The notes under the pieces are model-generated. The model ran no database searches. It was not told the DNA's origin and worked only from the letters and a program-made list of their open reading frames with translations. A program made the position numbers and the translations under genes. Of a stretch of DNA of 32,453 bases, positions 15,640 to 22,295 are shown piece by piece. Every line of letters starts with the position of its first letter. The stretch's first letter is position 1. The stretch is taken from assembly GCA_001873995.1 (NCBI GenBank), contig MNVR01000036.1:1-32453 (forward strand), in the 5' to 3' direction. This DNA comes from Candidatus Phelpsiimicrobium noxiivivens (GTDB taxonomy: Bacteria > Omnitrophota > Gorgyraeia > Velamenicoccales > Velamenicoccaceae).

Positions 15640-15676
15640 GCTTTCCTTGCCGGTTTCTCTGAACCAGCTTAAAGGC
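15640..15676 (-). promoter_or_regulatory. PyrR-binding hairpin (anti-antiterminator) in the pyr leader
   Basis: The transcript folds as GCTGGTT-CAGAGA-AACCGGC, with outer CCTT/AAGG and CTTT/AAAG pairing. The CAGAGA loop and surrounding bases match the known PyrR site pattern (CCAGAGAGG-type loop with a purine-rich internal bulge). GGTTCA in its 5' arm complements TGAACC of the terminator. It lies a few nucleotides from the predicted transcript start. Confidence 0.85.
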
Positions 15677-15685
15677 ACTTTTAGA

Positions 15686-15714
15686 AATATAACACAGGAC
15701 ACTTATTTTGTCAA
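15686..15714 (-). promoter_or_regulatory. Sigma-70-type promoter of the pyr operon
   Basis: TTGACA at 15714-15709, a spacer of exactly 17 nt and TATATT at 15691-15686. Transcription would start near 15679, just before the PyrR hairpin. The 17-bp target duplication of the insertion sequence begins immediately upstream of the -35 box, so the IS left the promoter intact. Confidence 0.88.
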
Positions 15715-15731
15715 GGCTGAATGCCCCATAG
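15715..15731. repeat. 17-bp target-site duplication, left copy
   Basis: GGCTGAATGCCCCATAG is repeated exactly at 17058-17074, directly flanking the terminal inverted repeats of the insertion sequence. Confidence 0.9.
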
Positions 15732-17057
15732 TGTGAACGCAAGTTAAAAATGTCATGTTTATTGCAAATTAAAAATGTCAGTAATTTACGGTTAAAAGCA
15801 TTTTTTCTTTGTTTTTGTATCTTATCTTTGGTATCGGTTCTTGCTTTAGTTCTTTGCCTTTGTAGAGTACGTGTATTGAGCCATCCAGCCATTCATATAC
15901 CATAACCTTGGCTTTGACAAAACTGATCCGGTGTTCATCAGGTAACAATTGATAATATTTGGAGTTATAACTTATGGTATTATCAGGAGCGACTGTTCTT
16001 TCTTCTTTTATGCAGAATATATTATTTAGATCCAAACTTTTAAGCACAGGCCTGTAAGCAGGCCCGGATTCTCTTGCCGGATGGGCGAATTTACGGTTGT
16101 GTTTAGGCAAGAATTCCTCAAAGAGATAATGGTTGGCTCCTTCAAGGGTGGCAATCTTATACAGCCTTAGCTCAGAACAAAGCCTGTCTTGGAAAGTACC
16201 CCATGCGCGCTCAACACGACCTTTGGCCTGGGCAGAGTTAGCGTAGATCACCTCAACCCCTAACTCTTCCAATGCGCGGCCTATCTGGCTTAAGAAGCAG
16301 TCTTTACCTTCAAGTTCATGCTGAATGCCTTGAGCGCGGTTAACCCGGAAGTTAGAGTCTTTATCGCAGTAAAAGCTCAAAGGTATGCCTTTTGTCTCGA
16401 CGATACGCTTTATGACACGCATATTCTCAATACAAGAATCACTTAAAGCAAACCTTGCTCCCGGACAATTGGAGGTGGCATCGTCTACGCCACCAATAAG
16501 GTTAAGCTTAGGGCCTCTTCCCTCCAACCAGTCATGATTCGAAGTATCAAACTGGAGCATTTGACCTTCCCGTGCGCGAGGCTCACGCCAGCTCCTGTGC
16601 TTAGGATGTCTTTTCCATTTAGCATAGAGACCTGCTTCTATAAGGGTCTGTCTTACGGATTCCCGTGAGGTTTTTATCTTTTCTTCTTCATTTAAAAATT
16701 CAGTCATATGGGTGATGTTAAAACCTTGATATTTTGTCTGATAAAAGTATTTTATCTTGGCCTTAACTTTGTCAGTCAGCCAGCGGGGGCCGCGTTTGAC
16801 TTTGTTCTTGTGGATTACGGCCATAGCTCCGTCTTTTGCTACCGCTGCTTTTATCCGGTAGACCTGGCGCTGGCTTCGGTTTAAGGCCCTGGCTGCGTCT
16901 TCTACTTTTAAGCAGCCCTTAATTACTTCAGAGATTATTTTATACCTATTTACTTCTTTCATTGTCAGGTTTAGCTCCATACCCACCTCCCTATAGAGGC
17001 GAGTATACCTGACATTCTCTATTTGCAGAATACTGACATTATTATATTGCGGCTACA
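15732..17057 (-). mobile_element. Intact ISNCY/IS1202-like insertion sequence (1,326 bp)
   Basis: The ends begin TGTGAACGCAA and, on the other strand, TGTAGCCGCAA, and stay alignable without gaps for about 50 bp. Each end has two spaced copies of a GCAA-n6-AATGTCA motif: left 15739-15755 and 15764-15780, right 17034-17050 and 17010-17026. These look like transposase-binding sites. A single long transposase gene lies inside and a 17-bp duplication flanks the unit. Long target duplications are known in the IS1202-related group. Confidence 0.88.
15778..16980 (-). CDS. DDE transposase of an ISNCY/IS1202-like element
   Basis: The 400-residue protein starts at the ATG at 16980 with GGAGG upstream; an in-frame GTG lies two codons earlier. 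An N-terminal helix-turn-helix (about 8-50: KVEDAARALNRSQRQVYRIK) is followed by a linker helix region (FNITHMTEFLNEEEKIKTSR). The RNase H-like core carries LQFDTSNHDWLEGRG, YCDKDSNFRVN and SAQAKGRVERAWGTFQDRL, which supply the DDE residues. The ISNCY group call is from overall pattern. The frame is complete, so the element may be active. The stop codon lies within an inner end repeat. Confidence 0.88.
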   Translation of the reverse strand: MELNLTMKEVNRYKIISEVIKGCLKVEDAARALNRSQRQVYRIKAAVAKDGAMAVIHKNKVKRGPRWLTDKVKAKIKYFYQTKYQGFNITHMTEFLNEEEKIKTSRESVRQTLIEAGLYAKWKRHPKHRSWREPRAREGQMLQFDTSNHDWLEGRGPKLNLIGGVDDATSNCPGARFALSDSCIENMRVIKRIVETKGIPLSFYCDKDSNFRVNRAQGIQHELEGKDCFLSQIGRALEELGVEVIYANSAQAKGRVERAWGTFQDRLCSELRLYKIATLEGANHYLFEEFLPKHNRKFAHPARESGPAYRPVLKSLDLNNIFCIKEERTVAPDNTISYNSKYYQLLPDEHRISFVKAKVMVYEWLDGSIHVLYKGKELKQEPIPKIRYKNKEKMLLTVNY

Positions 17058-17074
17058 GGCTGAATGCCCCATAG
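17058..17074. repeat. 17-bp target-site duplication, right copy
   Basis: This is an exact direct repeat of 15715-15731, immediately outside the right end of the insertion sequence. Its last 8 bases form part of the long palindrome at 17067-17101. Confidence 0.9.
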
Positions 17075-17101
17075 TTCCACCCCGGGGGTGGAACTATGGG
17101 G
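17067..17101. repeat. 35-bp perfect palindrome after rsmI
   Basis: CCCCATAGTTCCACCCC faces GGGGGTGGAACTATGGGG with almost no loop. It starts 3 nt after the rsmI stop codon. There is no U-run on the transcribed side, so a Rho-independent terminator is not certain; blocking of 3' exonucleases or termination by another mechanism is possible. Confidence 0.8.
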
Positions 17102-17104
17102 GGC

Positions 17105-17758
17105 TTAAAAAATGAGGACGAATTCGCCACGGGGCTTGCGGGCCTCAAAAGCTTTGATCAACTCCTCAGGCGTTGCCCGTATGACCTCTTCAAACTTTTT
17201 GGTCACCTCACGCACAATTGCTATTTTTTTGTCACCTAACACTTCCTTCATATCCCGAAGGGTTTTTAGAAGCCTGTGCGGCGATTCATACACGACAATT
17301 GTGGTACCTAATCCTTTTAACCATTCCAGCCTCTTTTTACGACTCACCTGTTTTATCGGAAGGAACCCTTTAAAGAAAAAATTATGAGTTGGAAGGCCGC
17401 TGATAGAAAGTGCAGCTATAAGAGCGGTGGGCCCTGGGATTGACGCTACTTTAATGCCGGCGTCCAATACCGCGCGTATCAGGCTAAAGCCTGGATCGCT
17501 TATACCAGGCGTGCCAGCGTCTGAAACCAAGGCGACTTGCCTACCATCTTTTAAAAGTTTTAAGAGGTGCTCACCTTTAACAACCTTGTTATATTCGTAG
17601 TAACTGCTTAGGGGAACTTTTATGCCGTAATGCTGACAAAGAATATTTGTATGGCGGGTGTCCTCGCACGCGATAAGGTCAACAGACTTTAAGACCTCAA
17701 CAGCGCGATATGTAATATCTCCAAGATTGCCTATGGGAGTCGATACGACGTATAACAT
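17105..17758 (-). CDS. rsmI: 16S rRNA (cytidine-1402 2'-O)-methyltransferase
   Basis: The 217-residue tetrapyrrole-methylase-fold enzyme methylates C1402 in the 16S decoding centre. MLYVVSTPIGNLGDIT, ACEDTRHT, LVSDAGTPGISDPG, ASIPGPTALIAALSISGLP and VYESPHRLLKTL are all diagnostic. I chose the ATG at 17758; an in-frame start at 17812 adds residues encoded by repeat DNA. The protein stops at GEFVLIF, about 50-60 residues short of many homologues, so the C-terminal small domain is missing. A palindrome begins right after the stop. It lies downstream of glmS, across a 112-nt repeat-rich gap. Confidence 0.93.
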   Translation of the reverse strand: MLYVVSTPIGNLGDITYRAVEVLKSVDLIACEDTRHTNILCQHYGIKVPLSSYYEYNKVVKGEHLLKLLKDGRQVALVSDAGTPGISDPGFSLIRAVLDAGIKVASIPGPTALIAALSISGLPTHNFFFKGFLPIKQVSRKKRLEWLKGLGTTIVVYESPHRLLKTLRDMKEVLGDKKIAIVREVTKKFEEVIRATPEELIKAFEARKPRGEFVLIF

Positions 17759-17767
17759 AATAATTTC

Positions 17768-17873
17768 CAGATGACAGAAGGCATAGGTCAGAGGACAGTG
17801 GGCAGAGAACAAAAAAACTGTTGCTCCTCATCCGAGTTCCTGTTTTCTGTCTTCCGTCCTCTGTCTTCTGTTA
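17768..17873. repeat. Purine and pyrimidine tracts (GACAGAGG-type), copy 2
   Basis: ATGACAGAAGGCATAGGTCA and GAGGACAGTGGGCAGAGAAC (about 17771-17810) face TCCTGTTTTCTGTCTTCCGT and CCTCTGTCTTCTGTTAC (about 17838-17873). The arms are partly complementary. The arrangement mirrors 5515-5662 and fills the gap between glmS and rsmI. Confidence 0.6.
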
Positions 17874-19673
17874 CTCTACCGTCACTGACTTTGCTAAATT
17901 GCGGGGTTGGTCTACGTTGCAGCCGCGCGCGACAGCTATGTAGTAAGCAAGCATCTGCAGAGGCAGCGCGACTAATAACGGAGATAAAAACTCATCGCAT
18001 TTAGGAATACTTATTATCTCGCGGGTATGGTTTTTTATGGTAGCGTCACCCTCTGTGGCTATAGCTATAAGCTTGCCTGAACGCGCCTTTATCTCCTGAA
18101 TATTAGAGATCATTTTGTCATAGATCTTAGACCGGACCGTGATACAGACAACCGCGCGGTATTCATCAATAAGCGCTATGGGGCCGTGTTTCATCTCGCC
18201 TGCCGCGTATCCTTCAGCCGGGATATAAGATATCTCTTTAAGCTTCAGAGCCCCTTCCAATGCCGACGGAAAATTCACGTTCCTGCCTAAAAACAGGAAA
18301 CTGCCATAGTGGTGATGCCTCTGAGCTATCTTTTTGATAAAGCCATGGGACTTTAGGACCTGAGCCTGCAACGCCGGAATGCAGTTTAAAGCCTTCAAAG
18401 AATCATGGTAAAATTCCGAGCTTACGCGCCCCAAAGACTTAGCAAGCGCGAGGCCGAACATATAGAAAACAGCTAGTTGCGCTGTATAGGCTTTTGTGGA
18501 TGCCACGCCTATCTCGGGCCCGGCAAGAGTATAAAAGACCGCGTCGGACTCGCGCGTTAGGCTTGAGCCTACGACATTACAGATAGAGACTATCTTAGCG
18601 CCTTTTCTTTTGGCTTCGCGCGCCGCGGCCAGGGTGTCGGCAGTCTCGCCTGACTGGCTCACAGCTATAACAAGCGTGTCCTTAGAGATAAGAGGATTGC
18701 GGTACCTGAATTCGCTAGAAAAGTCAACCCATACAGGTATTCGCGCAAGCGACTCAATAATATATTTACCAACGAGCCCGGCATGATAGGCTGTGCCACA
18801 GGCGACAATAACAATATTGCTTATCTTATGAGTAAAATCAAAATTCCTGATATTTTTAGCGCCTACGGATAAAAGCTTCTTTAAAACCACGGGCTGCTCA
18901 AATATCTCCTTAAGCATAAAATGCTCAAACCCGCCCTTCTTGGCGCTTTCGGCATCCATAAGCACCTTATCAAATTTAACGCTCACTCGCCTGTTATTAA
19001 GGTCATACACGGATATATCATCTTTTTTCAAGACAGCTACCTGCTTATCTTTAAGGTATACTACGCGCGTGCAATGTTCTAATATAGCCGGCACGTCAGA
19101 GGCAATGAAGCGCCCACTCTTACCTTCAGCCGCTATAAGAGGGCTATCCTGGCGCGCGCATACTATTAAGTCAGGCTCATCACTGCATAGGACGCCTAAA
19201 GCAAAACTACCTTCCACTTTTTTTAAAGCCTCTATCACAGCGGATCTCAGGCAGTCTTTGTAATATTTCTCTATTAAATGCGCCAGGACTTCCGTATCTG
19301 TCTGAGAAAAGAATCTGTGGCCCTGTTTTATCAGGTCATTTTTAAGCTTTAGATAATTCTCTATAATGCCATTGTGCACGACGGTAATCTTTTTATCACA
19401 GCTTGAATGAGGATGGGCGTTGATCTTATTGGGCGCGCCGTGGGTAGCCCATCTTGTGTGCGCTATGCCTGAAAACGCGCGCGGCATAGGCGCCTTGCCT
19501 AAAAGGTTTTCAAGATCATTTATCTTACCTGGAATCTTGCGAATATGTATCTTATTGCCGGATATTACAGCTATACCCGCAGAATCATACCCGCGGTATT
19601 CCAGCCTCTTTAAGCCCGAGATCAATATCTGGGTTGCTTCTTTATCGCCTATATACCCAACTATTCCACACAC
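17871..19673 (-). CDS. glmS: Glutamine--fructose-6-phosphate aminotransferase (isomerizing)
   Basis: The 600-residue enzyme makes glucosamine-6-phosphate for cell-wall and envelope sugars. I chose the GTG at 19673 because it places the nucleophile Cys at position 2 (MCGIVGYIG) and follows AGAGGTGAAG; earlier starts would bury it. The glutaminase part has RWATHGAPN and AHPHSSCD. Two SIS domains carry AVSQSGETADTLAA, ASTKAYTAQ and EGYAAGEMKHGPIALID. The C-terminus is DQPRNLAKSVTVE. No glmS ribozyme-like sequence was recognised. The upstream gap holds one of the 35-bp palindromes. Confidence 0.97.
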   Translation of the reverse strand: MCGIVGYIGDKEATQILISGLKRLEYRGYDSAGIAVISGNKIHIRKIPGKINDLENLLGKAPMPRAFSGIAHTRWATHGAPNKINAHPHSSCDKKITVVHNGIIENYLKLKNDLIKQGHRFFSQTDTEVLAHLIEKYYKDCLRSAVIEALKKVEGSFALGVLCSDEPDLIVCARQDSPLIAAEGKSGRFIASDVPAILEHCTRVVYLKDKQVAVLKKDDISVYDLNNRRVSVKFDKVLMDAESAKKGGFEHFMLKEIFEQPVVLKKLLSVGAKNIRNFDFTHKISNIVIVACGTAYHAGLVGKYIIESLARIPVWVDFSSEFRYRNPLISKDTLVIAVSQSGETADTLAAAREAKRKGAKIVSICNVVGSSLTRESDAVFYTLAGPEIGVASTKAYTAQLAVFYMFGLALAKSLGRVSSEFYHDSLKALNCIPALQAQVLKSHGFIKKIAQRHHHYGSFLFLGRNVNFPSALEGALKLKEISYIPAEGYAAGEMKHGPIALIDEYRAVVCITVRSKIYDKMISNIQEIKARSGKLIAIATEGDATIKNHTREIISIPKCDEFLSPLLVALPLQMLAYYIAVARGCNVDQPRNLAKSVTVE

Positions 19674-19688
19674 ATCTTCACCTCTTCC

Positions 19689-19721
19689 AATGAGACAAAT
19701 CAAACAGGATGATTTGTCTCA
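19689..19721. repeat. 35-bp palindromic repeat, copy 2, on the stop codon of the rubrerythrin-like gene
   Basis: AATGAGACAAATCA-AACAGGA-TGATTTGTCTCA. The two arms are complementary over at least 12 bp. The stop codon of the gene at 19719-20246 lies in the right arm. The last two bases differ from the other copies. Confidence 0.85.
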
Positions 19722-20246
19722 CAGAATACAGCCGTTTTGAGAATTGATGCACTTTATGCGCAATAACTGCGCGAACTTACTCAAATGCTTCTTTTCTTCT
19801 TCTATAATAGCGCTAAATGCAAGTTTTGATCTTTCATCTTTTGATTCATTAACGCACGCCTCATAAAAAACAATGGAGCGGCGTTCCATATTCATCGCCT
19901 CTTCCAAGGCAGTGTGCCTATGTTCCATCTCACTTAATTTAGCTTTCTTAAGAGAGGCATCAGACACTCGCGATTTTATATAGTCAACCACATCGTCCTC
20001 TTCAAACGCATCACCAGCTTCTTCTCTTTCTTTGGAAAGCAAGGTTTGGAAAGTAGCCAAGTGGTCCTCTTCCTCTTTTATCAAAAAACCCAATTCCCTC
20101 TTGGCCTCCTGATCTTTGATAGTCTCAAGCAAACCTTGATAAAAAACTATGCCATCCCTCTCCATCTTTACCGCTATTTTATACGCCTGCACAGGGCTGA
20201 AATCACCAATGGTTATCTTACCGGTTTCGTCTATTTTTATCTTCAT
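19719..20246 (-). CDS. Rubrerythrin-like ferritin-superfamily protein
   Basis: The 175-residue four-helix protein has two ExxH-type half motifs: KMERDGIVFYQGLLE with EEEDHLATF (about 28-70), and MERRSIVFYEACVNE with IEEEKKHLSKF (about 119-162). These supply the diiron ligands of erythrin/rubrerythrin proteins, which remove peroxide or act in metal and oxidative stress. There is no rubredoxin domain, so an external electron donor would be needed. The C-terminal tail has two Cys (KCINSQNGCIL). Upstream is a terminator, so it probably has its own promoter, but I could not identify one. Downstream is glmS after a palindromic repeat. Confidence 0.82.
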   Translation of the reverse strand: MKIKIDETGKITIGDFSPVQAYKIAVKMERDGIVFYQGLLETIKDQEAKRELGFLIKEEEDHLATFQTLLSKEREEAGDAFEEDDVVDYIKSRVSDASLKKAKLSEMEHRHTALEEAMNMERRSIVFYEACVNESKDERSKLAFSAIIEEEKKHLSKFAQLLRIKCINSQNGCIL

Positions 20247-20283
20247 AGCTTCACCCCCTAAAACTGCATTATACTACAGGAAT

Positions 20284-20333
20284 AAAAACCCCGTTAGAGA
20301 AAAGTTTGACAGCTTTGTCTCAAACGGGGTTTT
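20284..20333 (-). terminator. Strong intrinsic terminator
   Basis: On the minus strand AAAACCCCGTT pairs with AACGGGGTTTT, with a further GAGA/TCTC and AAAG/CTTT inside, ending in a T-run. It follows the small Cys peptide gene and ends the unit that begins at the promoter at 21148-21176. Confidence 0.85.
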
Positions 20334-20350
20334 GTTCTGCAAAGGGTAGT

Positions 20351-20434
20351 TTAGGCTCCTGCCCAGGAGCAAATACTACAGCCCTCTTTACAATGAGCTA
20401 TAGCTCTTAAAAAATACTTAGGTCTTAACGCCAT
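20351..20434 (-). CDS. 27-residue Cys-containing peptide with leader B
   Basis: The sequence is MALRPKYFLRAIAHCKEGCS followed by ICSWAGA: a basic N-terminus and C15, C19 and C22 with His14 (HC-x3-C-x2-C). The ATG follows a near-perfect Shine-Dalgarno (AAGGAGG, 4 nt away). The whole gene fits between a conserved structured leader and a strong terminator. This makes real expression plausible despite the small size. A metal-binding or redox peptide, or a secreted/modified peptide, are guesses; no family is recognised. Confidence 0.6.
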   Translation of the reverse strand: MALRPKYFLRAIAHCKEGCSICSWAGA

Positions 20435-20447
20435 AACACCCTCCTTG

Positions 20448-20552
20448 GTTTTGCTTATTGCAGGTATTTGTTCCCTGCAAAACTAACTCCGTAACTTGCA
20501 AAGTAAAATTTAGCGAATTAGCCTAAATTTTACAAGCGCTTAAGCCAGGAGT
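20448..20552 (-). promoter_or_regulatory. Structured 5' leader, copy B
   Basis: On the minus strand ACTCC pairs with GGAGT (P1), GTAAAATTTAG with CTAAATTTTAC (P3, 11 bp) and TTGCAGG with CCTGCAA (P4, loop GAACAAATA). TTGCAAGTTACGGAGTTAG is the conserved single-stranded string. It begins immediately after the stop codon of the upstream lipoprotein gene and ends before the AAGGAGG of the 27-residue peptide. Confidence 0.65.
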
Positions 20553-20553
20553 G

Positions 20554-21018
20554 CTACTTCTTCGTCGTGCCCATCATATAGTTAAGCACACGGTTAGAAA
20601 CGCCTTCTTTTTTCAACGTCTCTATCTCTTCCACGGAAAGATTATAGATTGAGCCTGTCTTGGCTATCTTATCAATAATAGCGTCATCTCCGAGTCCGGA
20701 TTTGGCAAGAACGATAACGTCAGAAATACCAAGTTTCTCACCGCTCGTCAAGATCTGCTCTTTGCTACGCGCTTCTCTGGTATCTATTCTATCACCGATA
20801 ACGCCACCTGTTACAGCACCAACGGTTCCTCCGATAAGAGCGCCTTCAACTCCGTGGCCGCTCTGGTGGCCGATAACGCCGCCTGCTATAGAACCAAGCA
20901 AGGCGCCGCCTATAGCCCCGCGCTTCGTATTTTCGCCGGTGCTTTCACAACCCAAGGAAAATACCGTAATCGCCAAAGCCAGGCAAATGGCTGAAAAACT
21001 TAAGTATTTTTTAGACAT
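20554..21018 (-). CDS. Glycine-zipper lipoprotein
   Basis: The 154-residue protein has a lipoprotein signal peptide (FSLGC, lipidated Cys24). A glycine-zipper segment follows (about 34-75: RGAIGGALLGSIAGGVIGHQ through GGTVGAVTGGVIGDRID), as in outer-membrane Gly-zipper proteins. The C-terminal domain (about 97-150: ISDVIVLAKSGLGDDAIIDK through LSVEEIETLKKEGVSNRVLN) is a helical repeat seen in many envelope lipoproteins. The ATG has a strong AAGGAGG. A promoter and structured leader C lie upstream. A role in envelope integrity is inferred. Confidence 0.8.
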   Translation of the reverse strand: MSKKYLSFSAICLALAITVFSLGCESTGENTKRGAIGGALLGSIAGGVIGHQSGHGVEGALIGGTVGAVTGGVIGDRIDTREARSKEQILTSGEKLGISDVIVLAKSGLGDDAIIDKIAKTGSIYNLSVEEIETLKKEGVSNRVLNYMMGTTKK

Positions 21019-21029
21019 AGCTCCTCCTT

Positions 21030-21140
21030 AATTCTGCATATTGTAGGTATTTATTCCTTACAAAATTAACTCCGAAGCCTGCGTAGTAAATTTTATGCGT
21101 GGTAGCTTAAAATTTACAAGCGGTTAGGCAAGGAGTTAAC
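21030..21140 (-). promoter_or_regulatory. Structured 5' leader, copy C
   Basis: On the minus strand AACTCC pairs with GGAGTT (P1), GCCT with AGGC (P2) and GTAAATTTTA with TAAAATTTAC (P3). TTGTaAGG pairs with CCTACAA (P4, loop AATAAATA). The conserved string is CGCAGGCTTCGGAGTTAAT. P4 ends about 12 nt before AAGGAGG. The predicted transcript start coincides with the 5' edge of P1, so the leader makes up nearly the whole 5' UTR. Confidence 0.68.
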
Positions 21141-21147
21141 GCTTATC

Positions 21148-21176
21148 AGTATATCTCATGCCAAGACTTTTATCAA
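21148..21176 (-). promoter_or_regulatory. Sigma-70-type promoter for leader C and the lipoprotein gene
   Basis: TTGATA (21176-21171), a 17-nt spacer and TATACT (21153-21148). Each box differs from consensus by one base. The predicted start near 21141 is at the edge of leader C. A poorer alternative (TTGACA with TGATAA) lies slightly upstream. Confidence 0.75.
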
Positions 21177-21232
21177 TATTTTTAAGGATTCGTGTCAAGC
21201 CAGGTGGATTGTAGCTCATATTGCGAAAACAT

Positions 21233-22250
21233 TCAATTCAAAGCTCCAAACCTGTTATTTGTAACTTCCAGAACCAACTCATTTGCTGTCTTATACCCCA
21301 GTATTTTACGAGGGTAGTTATTCATCCAATTTTGTATTATTTCAATGTCTCTATCTGATAATTTTGATATATCCGTGCCTTTGGGGATGGATCTGCGGAT
21401 CATTTTGTTCTGATCCTCGTTTGCGCCTCGTTCCCATGCGCTGTAGGGATGGGCAAAGTATACCAATGCGCGCGTTTTTGAGTTCGATGAGCTCTTCTCA
21501 ATGGATCCCAGATCTAAGAACTCCCTGCCATTATCTAATGTTATGCTTTTGAACTTACCTTTAAAAAAGCGGCCGTAATTATCTTCTAGTTTATCGATGG
21601 CTTCTATTATTGGATCCTGGGTTAATGATCCAACTTTTATTATTATCTGTTCTCGCGTCATCCGCTCGCTTAACGTAAATAACCCGTCTTTTTTTCCACC
21701 CCTGCGCCCTACTATACAATCACCTTCCCAGCGGCCATACTCAAGGCGATTATTTATTTGTTGTGGCCTTTCTTCTATGCTTCTTGACCCTTTATTCTTT
21801 AGGCTTATTCTGCTAACCTGTTCATATCGGCGTTTGCGGCGTTTGCGCTTCTCCCATAAGCTAAATGTGGTTATCTCTTCAAACACTCCTTTAGCGATAT
21901 AATTGTAGAGTGTTTTTGCGCAGATAACGCCCTTAAACTCCGGTTGTTTTAGATTTAGTTCGCCTATTACAGCATCGGTAGAATATCTGTCTTCGCATAT
22001 CTTTTGACGGATATAGACGGATGATTCAGCGTATTTTTCGATTTTCAAAGAATGCCTGCGTTTGCCCGGCATATACAATATTCCTTGAGATGCGTGTCTA
22101 ACCTTTTGACCTGGCCGCGTTTTATTTCCCGGTACACTGTTGAGATATGGCTATTAAGCTTATCGGCTATTATTCTTAAACTTAAGCCGGCTTCCAGATA
22201 GCCTTCTAACCTGCGCCGGTCTCGCGTTGAAACGAATGAGACAAATCAAG
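21233..22250 (-). pseudogene. Decayed IS30-family transposase
   Basis: The catalytic part (21233-22078) has EYGRWEGDCIVG, ITLDNGREF and AHPYSAWERGANEDQNKMIR, the IS30 DDE residues. The N-terminal helix-turn-helix (RRRLEGYLEAGLSLRIIADK, then LNSHISTVYREIKRG) lies directly upstream in another frame. A -1 shift at the CAAAAGG near 22120 would join them. It may be a programmed slip, but IS30 enzymes are normally one frame, so mutation is more likely. No start codon precedes the helix-turn-helix: the expected first residues are replaced by a palindromic repeat at 22235-22269. Confidence 0.75.
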
Positions 22251-22269
22251 CAGGATGATTTGTCTCATT
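22235..22269. repeat. 35-bp palindromic repeat, copy 3
   Basis: AATGAGACAAATCA-AGCAGGA-TGATTTGTCTCATT: a perfect 14-bp stem with a 7-nt loop. It sits at the broken 5' end of the IS30 transposase and 26 nt after the stop codon of the membrane-protein gene at 22296. Confidence 0.9.
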
Positions 22270-22295
22270 AAATGAGGAGTGAACTACGCTCGGGG

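Noticed and set aside
17871-19700. glmS ribozyme upstream of glmS
   Set aside because: The upstream gap is very short and filled by a palindromic repeat. No ribozyme core was recognisable.
20448-20552. Leader B as an integron attC site
   Set aside because: No matching RYYYAAC/GTTRRRY core pair at its ends. Its fixed distance to a Shine-Dalgarno in three copies points to a 5' UTR.
1860-21140. The shared leaders as c-di-GMP (GEMM), glycine, TPP, cobalamin or other common riboswitches
   Set aside because: I could not find the conserved core strings of these families, although an Rfam search would be decisive.
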